The notes under the pieces were generated by a model. The model had not been told where the DNA came from. It ran no database searches and worked only from the letters and a program-made list of their open reading frames with translations. The position numbers were made by a program, and so were the translations under genes. Positions 29,243 to 37,550 of a stretch of DNA of 64,000 bases are shown here, piece by piece. The stretch's first letter is position 1; every line of letters begins with the position of its first letter. Source of the stretch: Flavobacterium galactosidilyticum (GTDB lineage: Bacteria; Bacteroidota; Bacteroidia; Flavobacteriales; Flavobacteriaceae); contig NZ_CP087135.1 of assembly GCF_020911945.1 (NCBI RefSeq), forward strand, positions 1,116,001 to 1,180,000, written 5' to 3'.

Positions 29243-32200
29243 TTAAACCGTATGTTTCGGATTAAAACCATCTTCACTCAATTCTCTATGCTCATAATCA
29301 GCAACCATTTCAGTTTCATAATCGATTTTTTCGCCTTTGCTGAATTTAGCAATTATTTTCTCCATAATTTCATAAATTACAGGAACTACAATCAAGGTTA
29401 AGAACAATGAACTGAGTAATCCTCCTATAATTACCCAAGCCAAACCGTTTTTCCATTCTGCCCCAGCTCCAGAAGCTAATGCAATTGGAAGCATACCAAA
29501 TATCATTGCGATGGTAGTCATCAAAATAGGACGCAATCGTGCGTGATTCGCTTGAATTAATGCCATTCTGATGCTTTCACCAGCAGCTCTTCGTTGGTTG
29601 GTATAATCCACAAGCATAATGGCATTTTTACAAACCAAACCAATCAACATGATGATACCAAGAATGGTAAATATATTCAGTGAGTTATTGGTCAAAGCCA
29701 AAGCTAATAACACTCCAATAAATGAAAGCGGAATCGCAAACAATACCACAAACGGGTGAACGAAGCTGTCGTACAATCCAACCATTACTAAATAAACTAA
29801 AATAATAGCGGCCAATAAGGCAATTCCTAAAGTACCAAAACCTTCGCTTTGATTTTCCTGATCACCTCCCCAAATATAGTTTACACCAACTGGTTTCTCC
29901 AGTTTATCTATTTTTTCCTGCCATTGTGTAACAATTGTTCCAGCCGGAACCCCAACATTTTGACCTTGTACCGTTACCGATGCTGTCTTGTCTCTACGCT
30001 CTAATTTACTTGGGCCAGAATCTTCAGTGATTGTTGCGAATTGATTTAATTTGATTTGCTGACCAGCATTGTTGATGAAGATTAAATTACTAACATCAGA
30101 CATGTTTTTTCTGTCAAAAGCATTGTATTTAATGTTGATATCATATTCATATTCACCCGCTCTAAATTTCCCATCGGTATTACCGCTGTAAGCCGTTTGC
30201 ATGGTCAAACCTACGGTTTGCAAGTTTAATCCTAAAGCAGCCATTTTATCTCTATCTACTTGCACGTTTATCTCTGGATTTCCGTCTTCTACTGTTAATT
30301 TAATCTCAGTAGTACCCGGAATTGTGCGCAATTCAGCTTCAGCTAATTTTGCGAATTTCATAGCGCTTTCAACGTTTGGACCTGTTACAATTAATCCTAA
30401 AGTAGCATCTTCAGCTGTTCCTAAAAGACCTACAGGAACGGTCTTTACTTTGGCACCTACTAAAACTTTCTCTAATTTACGTTTTGTTTTTGCAGCATAT
30501 ACAGATGCATCATCCGTACGGTCTTTTTGATCAATCATCTTAACGTTAATCTCAGATTTGTACGCTGTTGCTTGCGATGCTCCAAGACCTTCACTAGTTT
30601 GTCCTACTGTTGTAATTTGACTGAAAACATATGCTTCTTTTTTCAAGAAAGCTTCTGCTTTTTGAGTCATAAAGTTAGTTTGTTCTAACGAAGCGTCTTT
30701 TGGCATTTCAATTTGAACTAAGAACTCACCACTATCCGATGCAGCGAAAAACTCACCACCAATAAAACCACCACCAAGTAAGGAAATAATAGACCCAAAG
30801 AAAATCACTAATACTACTACAATTGTTTTTATATAATGATCCAAACACCAGCTTAACAAGTTAGAAACCCAGTTTGTAAAACGTGTTAAATAGCTTTCGA
30901 ATCCAAGAATGACTTTTCCAAAAGCATTTTTACCTTCAATATGTTCTAGTTTTCCAAAACGAGAAGACAACCATGGTATGATAGTAAACGAAGCTAATAA
31001 TGAGAATAATGTTGAAATAATTACAGTTACACAAAATTGCGTAATGATGTTTGAAACCAATCCAGAACTCATTGCAATTGGTAAAAATACGACCACAATT
31101 ACTAAGGTAATAGAGGTTACTGTTGCGCCAATTTCGGCAGTTCCGTCATAAGAAGCTCGGATTCGGCTCTTACCCATTTCCATGTGCCTATATATATTTT
31201 CTATTACCACAATGGCATCATCAACCACAATTCCGACGACGAGTGATAATCCTAACAAACTCATTAGGTTAAGGGTATAACCCAATAAGTAAATACCAAT
31301 AAATGTTGCAATCAATGAAGCTGGAATTGCTACCATTACAATCAATGAGTTTCGAACACTATGTAAAAAGAACAACATTACAACGGCTACTAAAAAAATA
31401 GCAATTAATAAATCATGTACAACAGAGTCAGCTGCTTCTAATGTAAAAACGGTACTGTCTTTTGCAACTTCAAGTTGAAGTTGTTCCGATTTGTAATCGC
31501 TTTCAAGAGAGACGATCTCTTTCAATAATTCTTCACTTACAGCAACAGCATTGGCATCGGATTGTTTTACGATTTGAAGAATAATGGCGCTTTTTTGGTT
31601 TATACGCGCAATTTTCTCGACAGTTTTTTGAGTATCTTGAACGTCGGCAATATCGCCTAGACGAACTTGTATACCGTTTTGGGAGGAAACCACTAAATTT
31701 CTTAATTCCTCAACACTTTTATATTTACCCGCTAAACGAATTAATATTTTTTGTTCACGAGTTTGAATATTTCCTGTTGGAAAATCTAGATTTGAGGACA
31801 AAATAACTTGCTGTACTTGTGGAACTGATAGTCCGTAACCTTGCATTTTTACTGCGTCAAGATTAACTTGAATTTCGCGTTCTTCTCCACCAATAATATT
31901 TACTTGAGCGACACCTTGAACACGTGATAAAATAGGCGCAATCTTTTTGTCAATTAAATCAAAAAATTTAGCCTCGTCCATTTTGCCACTAGCACCAATG
32001 GTCATAATAGGCAAATCACTTAGCGAGAATTTTGTTAATGAAGGCGGGTCAGTATCGTTTGGTAAATCACTTAGAATAGCGTTTATTTTACGTTGAGCAT
32101 CATTCATAGAAACATCAACATTGGCATTTGAAGTCAATGTAATCGATACTATCGAGAGGCTTTCGTATGACTTAGACTCTATTTTTTTTATATTTTCTAA

Positions 32201-32419
32201 AGACGCAATAGCATCTTCAACTTTTTTGGTGACTGTGTTTTCTATTTCACTGGGAGAAGCTCCTGGATATACAGTAGAAACAGTAATAACGTTTGTTTCA
32301 AATTTCGGAATCAGTTCGTAGCCTAACTGGCTGTAGCTAAATAATCCGCCAAGAGTCAAGATTGTAAATAATACGATGACTAATGAAGGACGTTTTATGG
32401 ATATTTCTGCTAATTTCAT
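29243..32419 (-). CDS. acrB: RND multidrug efflux transporter, AcrB/HAE1 type
   Basis: 1058 residues, the inner-membrane proton-driven pump of a tripartite efflux system. Twelve transmembrane segments with two large periplasmic loops. Helix 4 carries the proton-relay pair Asp400-Asp401 in GIVVDDAIVVIENIYRHM, and helix 10 has GLVCKNAIMLVDYTN. The N-terminus shows LGYELIPKFETNVITV, typical for Bacteroidota HAE1 pumps. Last gene of the tetR-tolC-acrA-acrB operon, 46 bases after the adaptor. Substrates cannot be read from the sequence; export of toxic compounds is the family role. Confidence 0.95.
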   Translation of the reverse strand: MKLAEISIKRPSLVIVLFTILTLGGLFSYSQLGYELIPKFETNVITVSTVYPGASPSEIENTVTKKVEDAIASLENIKKIESKSYESLSIVSITLTSNANVDVSMNDAQRKINAILSDLPNDTDPPSLTKFSLSDLPIMTIGASGKMDEAKFFDLIDKKIAPILSRVQGVAQVNIIGGEEREIQVNLDAVKMQGYGLSVPQVQQVILSSNLDFPTGNIQTREQKILIRLAGKYKSVEELRNLVVSSQNGIQVRLGDIADVQDTQKTVEKIARINQKSAIILQIVKQSDANAVAVSEELLKEIVSLESDYKSEQLQLEVAKDSTVFTLEAADSVVHDLLIAIFLVAVVMLFFLHSVRNSLIVMVAIPASLIATFIGIYLLGYTLNLMSLLGLSLVVGIVVDDAIVVIENIYRHMEMGKSRIRASYDGTAEIGATVTSITLVIVVVFLPIAMSSGLVSNIITQFCVTVIISTLFSLLASFTIIPWLSSRFGKLEHIEGKNAFGKVILGFESYLTRFTNWVSNLLSWCLDHYIKTIVVVLVIFFGSIISLLGGGFIGGEFFAASDSGEFLVQIEMPKDASLEQTNFMTQKAEAFLKKEAYVFSQITTVGQTSEGLGASQATAYKSEINVKMIDQKDRTDDASVYAAKTKRKLEKVLVGAKVKTVPVGLLGTAEDATLGLIVTGPNVESAMKFAKLAEAELRTIPGTTEIKLTVEDGNPEINVQVDRDKMAALGLNLQTVGLTMQTAYSGNTDGKFRAGEYEYDINIKYNAFDRKNMSDVSNLIFINNAGQQIKLNQFATITEDSGPSKLERRDKTASVTVQGQNVGVPAGTIVTQWQEKIDKLEKPVGVNYIWGGDQENQSEGFGTLGIALLAAIILVYLVMVGLYDSFVHPFVVLFAIPLSFIGVLLALALTNNSLNIFTILGIIMLIGLVCKNAIMLVDYTNQRRAAGESIRMALIQANHARLRPILMTTIAMIFGMLPIALASGAGAEWKNGLAWVIIGGLLSSLFLTLIVVPVIYEIMEKIIAKFSKGEKIDYETEMVADYEHRELSEDGFNPKHTV

Positions 32420-32465
32420 ATATTTATATTTTTGGTCTTAAAGTCATAAAGTTTTTGACTTATGA

Positions 32466-33533
32466 TTATTTTATAATCTCCACTTTAGATCCGTCTTGAA
32501 GGTTGATTTGACCTGTGATAATTACAGTTTCACCCTCTGAAAGTCCGTTCAAAATCTCCACTTTATCACCCAGAATTCTTCCAGCTGTAACCGTTTTTAG
32601 TTTAGCAGTTCCATTTTCGATTACAAACATTTCGTTGCTGCTCACACTTCCTATAAAGGCATTTCTAGGAACGATTAATAAGGATTTTTTCCCTTGGTTT
32701 GCAGTAAATTGAGCAGTTCCGTACATTCCTGCTTTTAAATCTTTTGAAGCGTTATTTGTAATTTCTATTTCAACAGGAAAGTTCAAACTGCTATCTGCTT
32801 TTGAAGCGATAAAAGTAATTTTTCCTGAAAAAGTTTTATCTGGATAAACACTTGCAGTTACATTTGTGGCACTACCCACTTTTAAACTAGCGATTTGGTC
32901 TTCATTCACAGTAACTTTTAATTTCAATCTAGAAACATTTACGATATCAAATAAAGGTGTTGCTGGCATTGCCGAAATTATTGAACCTACTTCGATGTGT
33001 TTTTTATTAATAAAACCGCTAATTGGAGCTTTAATTCTGGTATCGCCCACATTAATGTTTGCTTGCGTTAACTGTGATTTTGCATTTACCATTGCTAGTT
33101 TAGCTTGATCGAGTTGTTGCTTAGTAACACCTCCTGTTTTGAATGCATTTTCAAATCGGCTGTAATCAGCAACTGCGTTTTGATAGATAGCATTTGCATT
33201 TTGAGCAGTTACATTTACAATATCACTTCTTACAATAGCTAGCGTTTGTCCTACGGTAACAAAATCACCTTCTTTTACAATTATTTTTGTTATTTTTCCT
33301 GATTTTTCAGCAGAATAACTTAACTCCTGAATTGGTTCAAAAATACCATTAGCAGAAAAATCTAAGGCAACTTCTTGATTTGTTGCTGTTGATGTTTTTA
33401 CAGAAACGCTTGCGTTTTTCTCTGCTACAATAGCGGTTTTAGCTTCGTTTTCTTTTTTATTATTCATTAACGTATATGCGATAACGCCTAATGACGCTAC
33501 GATTGCTACTATGATTAGTACTATTTTTTTCAT
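32466..33533 (-). CDS. acrA: RND efflux periplasmic adaptor, AcrA/MFP type
   Basis: 355 residues with an N-terminal membrane anchor (about 4-22). Order: lipoyl half (GKITKIIVKEGDFVTVGQTLAIV), short helical hairpin (about 105-155), second lipoyl half (TRIKAPISGFINKKHIEVGSII), beta-barrel and membrane-proximal domain. It bridges the AcrB-type pump and the TolC-type channel. Five bases separate it from the upstream outer-membrane factor gene, so the two are co-transcribed. Confidence 0.94.
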   Translation of the reverse strand: MKKIVLIIVAIVASLGVIAYTLMNNKKENEAKTAIVAEKNASVSVKTSTATNQEVALDFSANGIFEPIQELSYSAEKSGKITKIIVKEGDFVTVGQTLAIVRSDIVNVTAQNANAIYQNAVADYSRFENAFKTGGVTKQQLDQAKLAMVNAKSQLTQANINVGDTRIKAPISGFINKKHIEVGSIISAMPATPLFDIVNVSRLKLKVTVNEDQIASLKVGSATNVTASVYPDKTFSGKITFIASKADSSLNFPVEIEITNNASKDLKAGMYGTAQFTANQGKKSLLIVPRNAFIGSVSSNEMFVIENGTAKLKTVTAGRILGDKVEILNGLSEGETVIITGQINLQDGSKVEIIK

Positions 33534-33538
33534 TTTTA

Positions 33539-34903
33539 TTAGTTATTTATAAGTGTTTTTAATTCTCCTTTTGATTTGATTAATTGTATTTCAGCCAGTT
33601 TGTACTCTAATATTGCTGATGTATAGTTGTTTTGCGCCTCAGTCAATGCGTTTTCAGCATCTAACAAATCAGTTAATGACGCCAATCCTTGTACATAATT
33701 GTTTCTGGTATTATCTAAAACCTCTTTGGCTAATTGTGCATTTTCTTTTTGATTGTTAATAGTAATCAAACTATTGTCAATTTGCGTTTTAGCATTTGCA
33801 AAAGAAAGATCAAGTGCTAATTTAGTATCATCCAGATCTTCTTTTATAGTTTTTAAGTTGATGTCTGCTTGCCTAACTTTAGCTCTTGTTCCAAAACCTG
33901 TAAAAATAGGCACTCTAAGGTTTAAACCAATTGAAGAGAAATCAGACCAGTATACGCCATCAGAAGGTTTTGCACCAATAGGCATTTTAGGACCTTGACC
34001 AATGTAGTTGTAACCAGCACTCAGTGATAATGTTGGGTAATATCCAGCTTCAATTGACTTTTTCTGGTAATTTAAAAGTTCTTCTTGTTTTTTCAGAAGT
34101 AAAAATTCACTTCTGTTAGCCGTATTTGGAACTTCAGATAAAGATTGAGGACTTACTTCAAATGCAGTTTGTGGAATCTCGATTTGAGTTTCTATAGGCA
34201 TTCCCATATAAAATTTCAAAGCATTTTCTTGAATTTGTACAGCGTTCAATACTTGTTGACGCATGGTGTTGATATTTGAAATCTTAACTAAAATACGATC
34301 TAAGTCGATTTTTTTAGCTAAACCATTGTCATATTGACCTTTGATAATATTTTTTACTTTACTAGTAGTTTTATAAGTGCTGTCAATAACAATTAGTTTT
34401 TGGCGTTGCACATATACTTGATAATAATTATTAGCAACACGCTCAATTACTTGCTCTTCTGTCAATTGATTGTTGATTTGGTAAAACTCTCTAGTCGATT
34501 TTGCTGCTTTTAAGCCCGTAAAAACGGATTGATCAAATATGGCTTGTGTCAAAGAAACTCCTGCAGTTGAACTCCATTTTTGTCCAAAAGCTGCTTGGAT
34601 AACTGTTCCTGGCTGTCCAAAAGCGGATCCGTCAATTACAGTTGTTTGCAATACAGGATTATAGGTTAAGCTTCCGTTTGCTGAAATTTGAGGTAAAGCT
34701 CTAGAACGAACTTCTTGTATTTGATATTCGCTATTTTCTACTTTTAATTGTGCTTTTTTAGCATCAGCTTTATTTTCTAAAGCATAAGTGATCGCTTCTT
34801 TTAGCGTAAGCGTTTTTACTGGACCTGTTGCAGTAGCACTCAAGTTTTGAGATTGCGCTGCTAAGCCAATTGTCAGCATCGCTATTAAAATTATTCTCTT
34901 CAT
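33539..34903 (-). CDS. tolC: TolC-family outer-membrane efflux protein
   Basis: 454 residues with a signal peptide ending AAQS. Two repeats of long coiled-coil helices typical of outer-membrane factors, with the LTLKEAITYALENKADAKKA start and NYVQGLASLTDLLDAENALTEAQ near the end. It forms the exit duct of the efflux system. Its ATG overlaps the tetR stop by one base (TAATG), so translation is coupled to the regulator gene. Confidence 0.94.
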   Translation of the reverse strand: MKRIILIAMLTIGLAAQSQNLSATATGPVKTLTLKEAITYALENKADAKKAQLKVENSEYQIQEVRSRALPQISANGSLTYNPVLQTTVIDGSAFGQPGTVIQAAFGQKWSSTAGVSLTQAIFDQSVFTGLKAAKSTREFYQINNQLTEEQVIERVANNYYQVYVQRQKLIVIDSTYKTTSKVKNIIKGQYDNGLAKKIDLDRILVKISNINTMRQQVLNAVQIQENALKFYMGMPIETQIEIPQTAFEVSPQSLSEVPNTANRSEFLLLKKQEELLNYQKKSIEAGYYPTLSLSAGYNYIGQGPKMPIGAKPSDGVYWSDFSSIGLNLRVPIFTGFGTRAKVRQADINLKTIKEDLDDTKLALDLSFANAKTQIDNSLITINNQKENAQLAKEVLDNTRNNYVQGLASLTDLLDAENALTEAQNNYTSAILEYKLAEIQLIKSKGELKTLINN

Positions 34904-35499
34904 TATATAGTGTAGTTAAGTAATTGATTTTCTAATTCGATTATTCCAGCGGGAGTTGCCATGGCTCTGGTGTGATATTCTAAAACTTCTAGTTCAATTT
35001 TTTGGCCTTCTTTTTCAGAACTTATGTTTTCTCTAATGGTGAAGACAAGATTGTAATAAAATTGAATATAGTTTTTGACATTTATGTTTTCTCGATATAA
35101 TCCCTGTTGGATCCCTTTTATTATATTTTGTTCAAATGTGGTGTTACATTCATTTATTTCCCTATCCATTACTGTTTGGTATATTTCGGGATAGTGTTTT
35201 TTTAATTGATAAACTGGAGAATTGTCGGATGATTTAAACATCTCTTTAAACATTTTTCTAATTTCAAAATTCTCTTCGATGGCATTGTAGTTTTTAGAAA
35301 TTATAGTATTAATAATTTCATGTATTTCCTTGTGAACTGTTGCGGTGCTCTCTTCAATAAGCAACTCTTTATTGCAAAAATATTTATAAATTGTTTTTTT
35401 TGAAATACTCATTTCTCCCGCAATATCATCCATCGTTACACTTTTAAAACCTAGTTTTAAAAACATATCGCTTGCTTTATTTATAATTTTTTCTTTCAT
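34903..35499 (-). CDS. TetR-family transcriptional regulator of the efflux operon
   Basis: 198 residues. N-terminal helix-turn-helix (about 1-48) with GFKSVTMDDIAGEMSISKKTIYKYF, which is diagnostic of TetR, followed by a variable helical ligand domain. First gene of the efflux operon. A 28-bp dyad directly above its -7 box (35588-35615) is the likely autoregulatory operator. The same dyad precedes yceI at 37381, so it probably controls that gene as well. Confidence 0.93.
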   Translation of the reverse strand: MKEKIINKASDMFLKLGFKSVTMDDIAGEMSISKKTIYKYFCNKELLIEESTATVHKEIHEIINTIISKNYNAIEENFEIRKMFKEMFKSSDNSPVYQLKKHYPEIYQTVMDREINECNTTFEQNIIKGIQQGLYRENINVKNYIQFYYNLVFTIRENISSEKEGQKIELEVLEYHTRAMATPAGIIELENQLLNYTI

Positions 35500-35575
35500 C
35501 TTTTTATCCTGAAATACTATCAGTGTTTTTTAATAGAGTTAAAATTGATGGGCAAATGATTTATTAATTGCGATG

Positions 35576-35615
35576 CAAATGTACAAAGGAAACTTTTAAC
35601 ACTAAAATAGTTTCC
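35576..35615 (-). promoter_or_regulatory. Promoter and TetR-type operator of the efflux operon
   Basis: Minus-strand -7 box TACATTTG (35583-35576), four bases, then a 28-bp imperfect dyad (35588-35615) with arms GGAAACT and AGTTTCC. The dyad occupies the spacer and -33 region, a repressor position. The same geometry (same -7 octamer, 4-bp gap, 28-bp dyad) occurs before yceI. Confidence 0.7.
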
Positions 35616-35654
35616 ATGATGTTTAGAATTATTTAACAGTAAGTAATTATGACT

Positions 35655-35815
35655 CTATACGCTAAATTCTAAATTAGCAATCAGTTTAATATCTTGACCT
35701 AGCGCTAAACCACCAGTTTGATTGAAAGAATTAAAGGTAAGGCCAAAGTCTTTTCTATTAATTTTTCCTGTAACTTCAAAAGCTGCCTTTTGATCACCAT
35801 TAAAGTCATTGATAC
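35655..35815 (-). pseudogene. yceI: 3' part of a yceI gene split by a cassette
   Basis: About 53 codons encoding GINDFNGDQKAAFEVTGKIN followed by RKDFGLTFNSF and ending LIANLEFSV, the C-terminal quarter of a YceI-like lipocalin-fold protein. The N-terminal three quarters lie at 36947-37307 on the same strand. The open frame extends artificially into the inserted attC-like DNA. Joining G36947 to G35815 restores a continuous frame, giving AEFI-GINDF across the junction and a protein of about 172 residues, the usual YceI length. Confidence 0.85.
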
Positions 35816-35943
35816 CGGTTCGGGGCTTTGCGATGGTGGGGCAATCGAAGCACAAATCTTCAATTTTGCACTAAAGTTCAACCGAAGAACAACCGTTGAA
35901 CTTTGCAGTTTCGCCCCACTATTGCAAAACCCTTGTTAGCGGC
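35816..35943 (-). other. attC-like imperfect palindrome at the cassette end
   Basis: Outer arms 35823-35842 and 35913-35932 match at 17 of 20 positions when one is reverse-complemented, with transitions that still allow G-T pairs. The inner arms AAAGTTCAAC (35873-35882) and GTTGAACTTT (35895-35904) are perfect. The inverse core is GTTAGCGGC on the plus strand at 35935-35943. Integron attC sites have conserved ends and poorly conserved but foldable interiors, as here. Confidence 0.7.
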
Positions 35944-35950
35944 TGGCATT

Positions 35951-36280
35951 TTAGTGTGCTGCTGATTTTGAGAAAAAATTCATTACGATAACTCCTGTCA
36001 CAATTAAAATAATTCCAATAATTGCTGGAATGTCTAACGATTGCTTAAATACCACAACCGAAATTATAGCTGTCAAGACAATTCCTAAACCACCCCAAAT
36101 TGCATAAGCTATTCCCAAAGGAATGGATTTTAAAGCTTGCGACAAAAAGAAAAAGCAAGCAATATATGCCACAATTGTTATCGCTGTTGGCAATAATTTT
36201 GAAAAACCGTCTGATGCTTTCATAAAGCTCGAACCTACAACTTCAAGTACGATTGCTAATGATAAAAATAAATATTTCAT
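35951..36280 (-). CDS. Small multidrug resistance (SMR) efflux protein
   Basis: 109 residues forming four transmembrane helices, the standard SMR length. The essential membrane glutamate is Glu13 in AIVLEVVGSSFMK, and the YAIWGGLGIV loop-helix matches the EmrE/QacE branch. It exports cationic compounds as a proton-coupled dimer. It lies in the cassette inserted in yceI, downstream of the Crp-type gene on the same strand (71-base gap), and ends 7 bases before the attC-like site. Confidence 0.93.
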   Translation of the reverse strand: MKYLFLSLAIVLEVVGSSFMKASDGFSKLLPTAITIVAYIACFFFLSQALKSIPLGIAYAIWGGLGIVLTAIISVVVFKQSLDIPAIIGIILIVTGVIVMNFFSKSAAH

Positions 36281-36351
36281 TGTTCTTTTGTTTTAACTGA
36301 TGCAAAGAAACAAAAATTAAAAAGTGCTTTTTTTGACAAATGTCAAAATCG

Positions 36352-36912
36352 TTATTTCTTTCTAATACGGCTCAATGTTTCTTGCGAAATACCCAAATAA
36401 GAAGCAATATGTCCTAAAGAAATTCTTTGCAAAGCTTCGGGTTGGTTTTTCAAAAGCCAATGATAATGCTGTTCTGCGGTATGTGTTTGTAATAAAAAAG
36501 AACGTTCCTCTAAAATTTTGCAATATTCTTCTGCCATTTTTCTACCAATCGTATTCATTTCCTGCGATGATTTGTAGAAACTTTCAAGGTCATTGCTTGA
36601 GATATAATATAAAGTGGTGTCTTCTAAAAACTGAATGTTTTCAATTGAAGGTTGGCTAAAAAATAATGGCATTACTGAACCTAAAATTCCGCTCTCAAAA
36701 CCAAACCAAACATTAATTTCTCTTTCATTGATATTATAAAACGAACGAACAAGCCCTTTTTCAATTACGAATAAATTTGAAACAATTTGTCCTTCTTTGA
36801 GCAAAAAATCGCCTTTTTGTTTTATCAGACTTTTAATTTTTTCGTTAAGTTCTGTTTCGATTTCAGAGGTCAGATTTCCGTATTTTTTAAGTTGTTTTAT
36901 GAGAGGGTTCAT
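36352..36912 (-). CDS. Crp/Fnr-family transcriptional regulator
   Basis: 186 residues. The N-terminal cyclic-nucleotide-binding-type beta roll (about 25-120; FLLKEGQIVSNLFVIEKGLVRSFY) is followed by a C-terminal helix-turn-helix (ISLGHIASYLGISQETLSRIRKK). The domain lacks an obvious cAMP-contact signature, as is common in Bacteroidota members. Its ATG overlaps the stop codon of the truncated yceI reading frame (ATGA), so it is probably translated by coupling from yceI. It is the first gene of the inserted cassette and may regulate the SMR gene after it. Confidence 0.9.
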   Translation of the reverse strand: MNPLIKQLKKYGNLTSEIETELNEKIKSLIKQKGDFLLKEGQIVSNLFVIEKGLVRSFYNINEREINVWFGFESGILGSVMPLFFSQPSIENIQFLEDTTLYYISSNDLESFYKSSQEMNTIGRKMAEEYCKILEERSFLLQTHTAEQHYHWLLKNQPEALQRISLGHIASYLGISQETLSRIRKK

Positions 36913-37307
36913 TCTTTGTACGGTGTTGGTTTATGCTTGCCGCTAACTATAAACTCTGCATCAAGCTCAACTGCTTTAGTTACGTTTTTGATCGTTAAAT
37001 TACCTTTCAGGAAATTGATGTTTTTATTTATTTTCTCGAATGATGTTGACTTAAACTGAATAATTGGATATTCATTCACATCAAATAAGTCATTCATTTT
37101 CAAATGAGAATCCATTTGTTCCAATTTTGCGTCTTTGTTATTTACATCTAATGAAAATTCGATGGAAGCATCTGCTATCTCATTATTTTCAATGTCAATA
37201 TGACCGTTGAATTTATTTATTGTTCCTGCTAAATAAGCTATTATTGAATGTCTCATTTTAATAAGAACATCAGATTGACTGGAATCAATTGTCCATTTCG
37301 TTTTCAT
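36909..37307 (-). pseudogene. yceI: 5' part of the split yceI gene
   Basis: Encodes 132 residues: 119 of genuine YceI sequence (KWTIDSSQSDVLIKMRHSII, then FLKGNLTIKNVTKAVELDAEFI) followed by 13 residues read from the inserted cassette. YceI-like proteins bind isoprenoid or amphipathic molecules in a lipocalin-type barrel. No signal peptide, so a cytoplasmic version. It still has an intact promoter/operator (37369-37408), so it can drive the two cassette genes; the last four bases overlap the Crp-type start. Confidence 0.85.
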
Positions 37308-37368
37308 AATTTGGTTATTGTGGTGAGAATTTAATTGACTTCCCCTTCAGTAGTATCAGTCAATAAAA

Positions 37369-37408
37369 AAATTTTGTGCAAATGTAAATCGGAAACTTTG
37401 AATACCAA
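37369..37408 (-). promoter_or_regulatory. yceI promoter with the same operator as the efflux operon
   Basis: Minus-strand -7 box TACATTTG (37376-37369), a 4-base gap, then a 28-bp dyad (37381-37408) with arms GGAAACTT and AAGTTTCC. Layout, length and arms match the site before tetR at 35576-35615. Confidence 0.7.
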
Positions 37409-37550
37409 AGAAGTTTCCTTTGTATTTTGTTTTATTTAACATTTGTGAAAGTTTAAAATTTAACTTTATTGAGTTTCTTTGTACTGTATATGTCAAAAAG
37501 ACTGGTTTAGCTACCTTTTTTTCTAACTTGAACTTTAAACAAAAAAAATA

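Larger units (their letters stand above)
35816..36946 (-). mobile_element. Integron-type gene cassette inserted in yceI
   Basis: 1131-bp insert carrying a Crp-family gene and an SMR pump. On the minus strand it enters at G^TTAGCGGC (36947^36946) and ends with an approximately 128-base imperfect palindrome beginning GCCGCTAAC (35943-35935). If the ends are joined in a circle the core GTTAGCGGC is rebuilt opposite the inverse core GCCGCTAAC, the layout of an integron attC site. The first gene starts 35 bases inside the left edge and the last stops 7 bases before the inverse core, a compact cassette layout. No integrase is in the window. Confidence 0.75.

Noticed and set aside
35935..36947. GTTAGCGGC inverted copies as ordinary IS terminal inverted repeats
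   Set aside because: The yceI sequence resumes about 128 bases beyond the right-hand copy, after a long palindrome, and no transposase is inside; attC geometry explains the boundary better.
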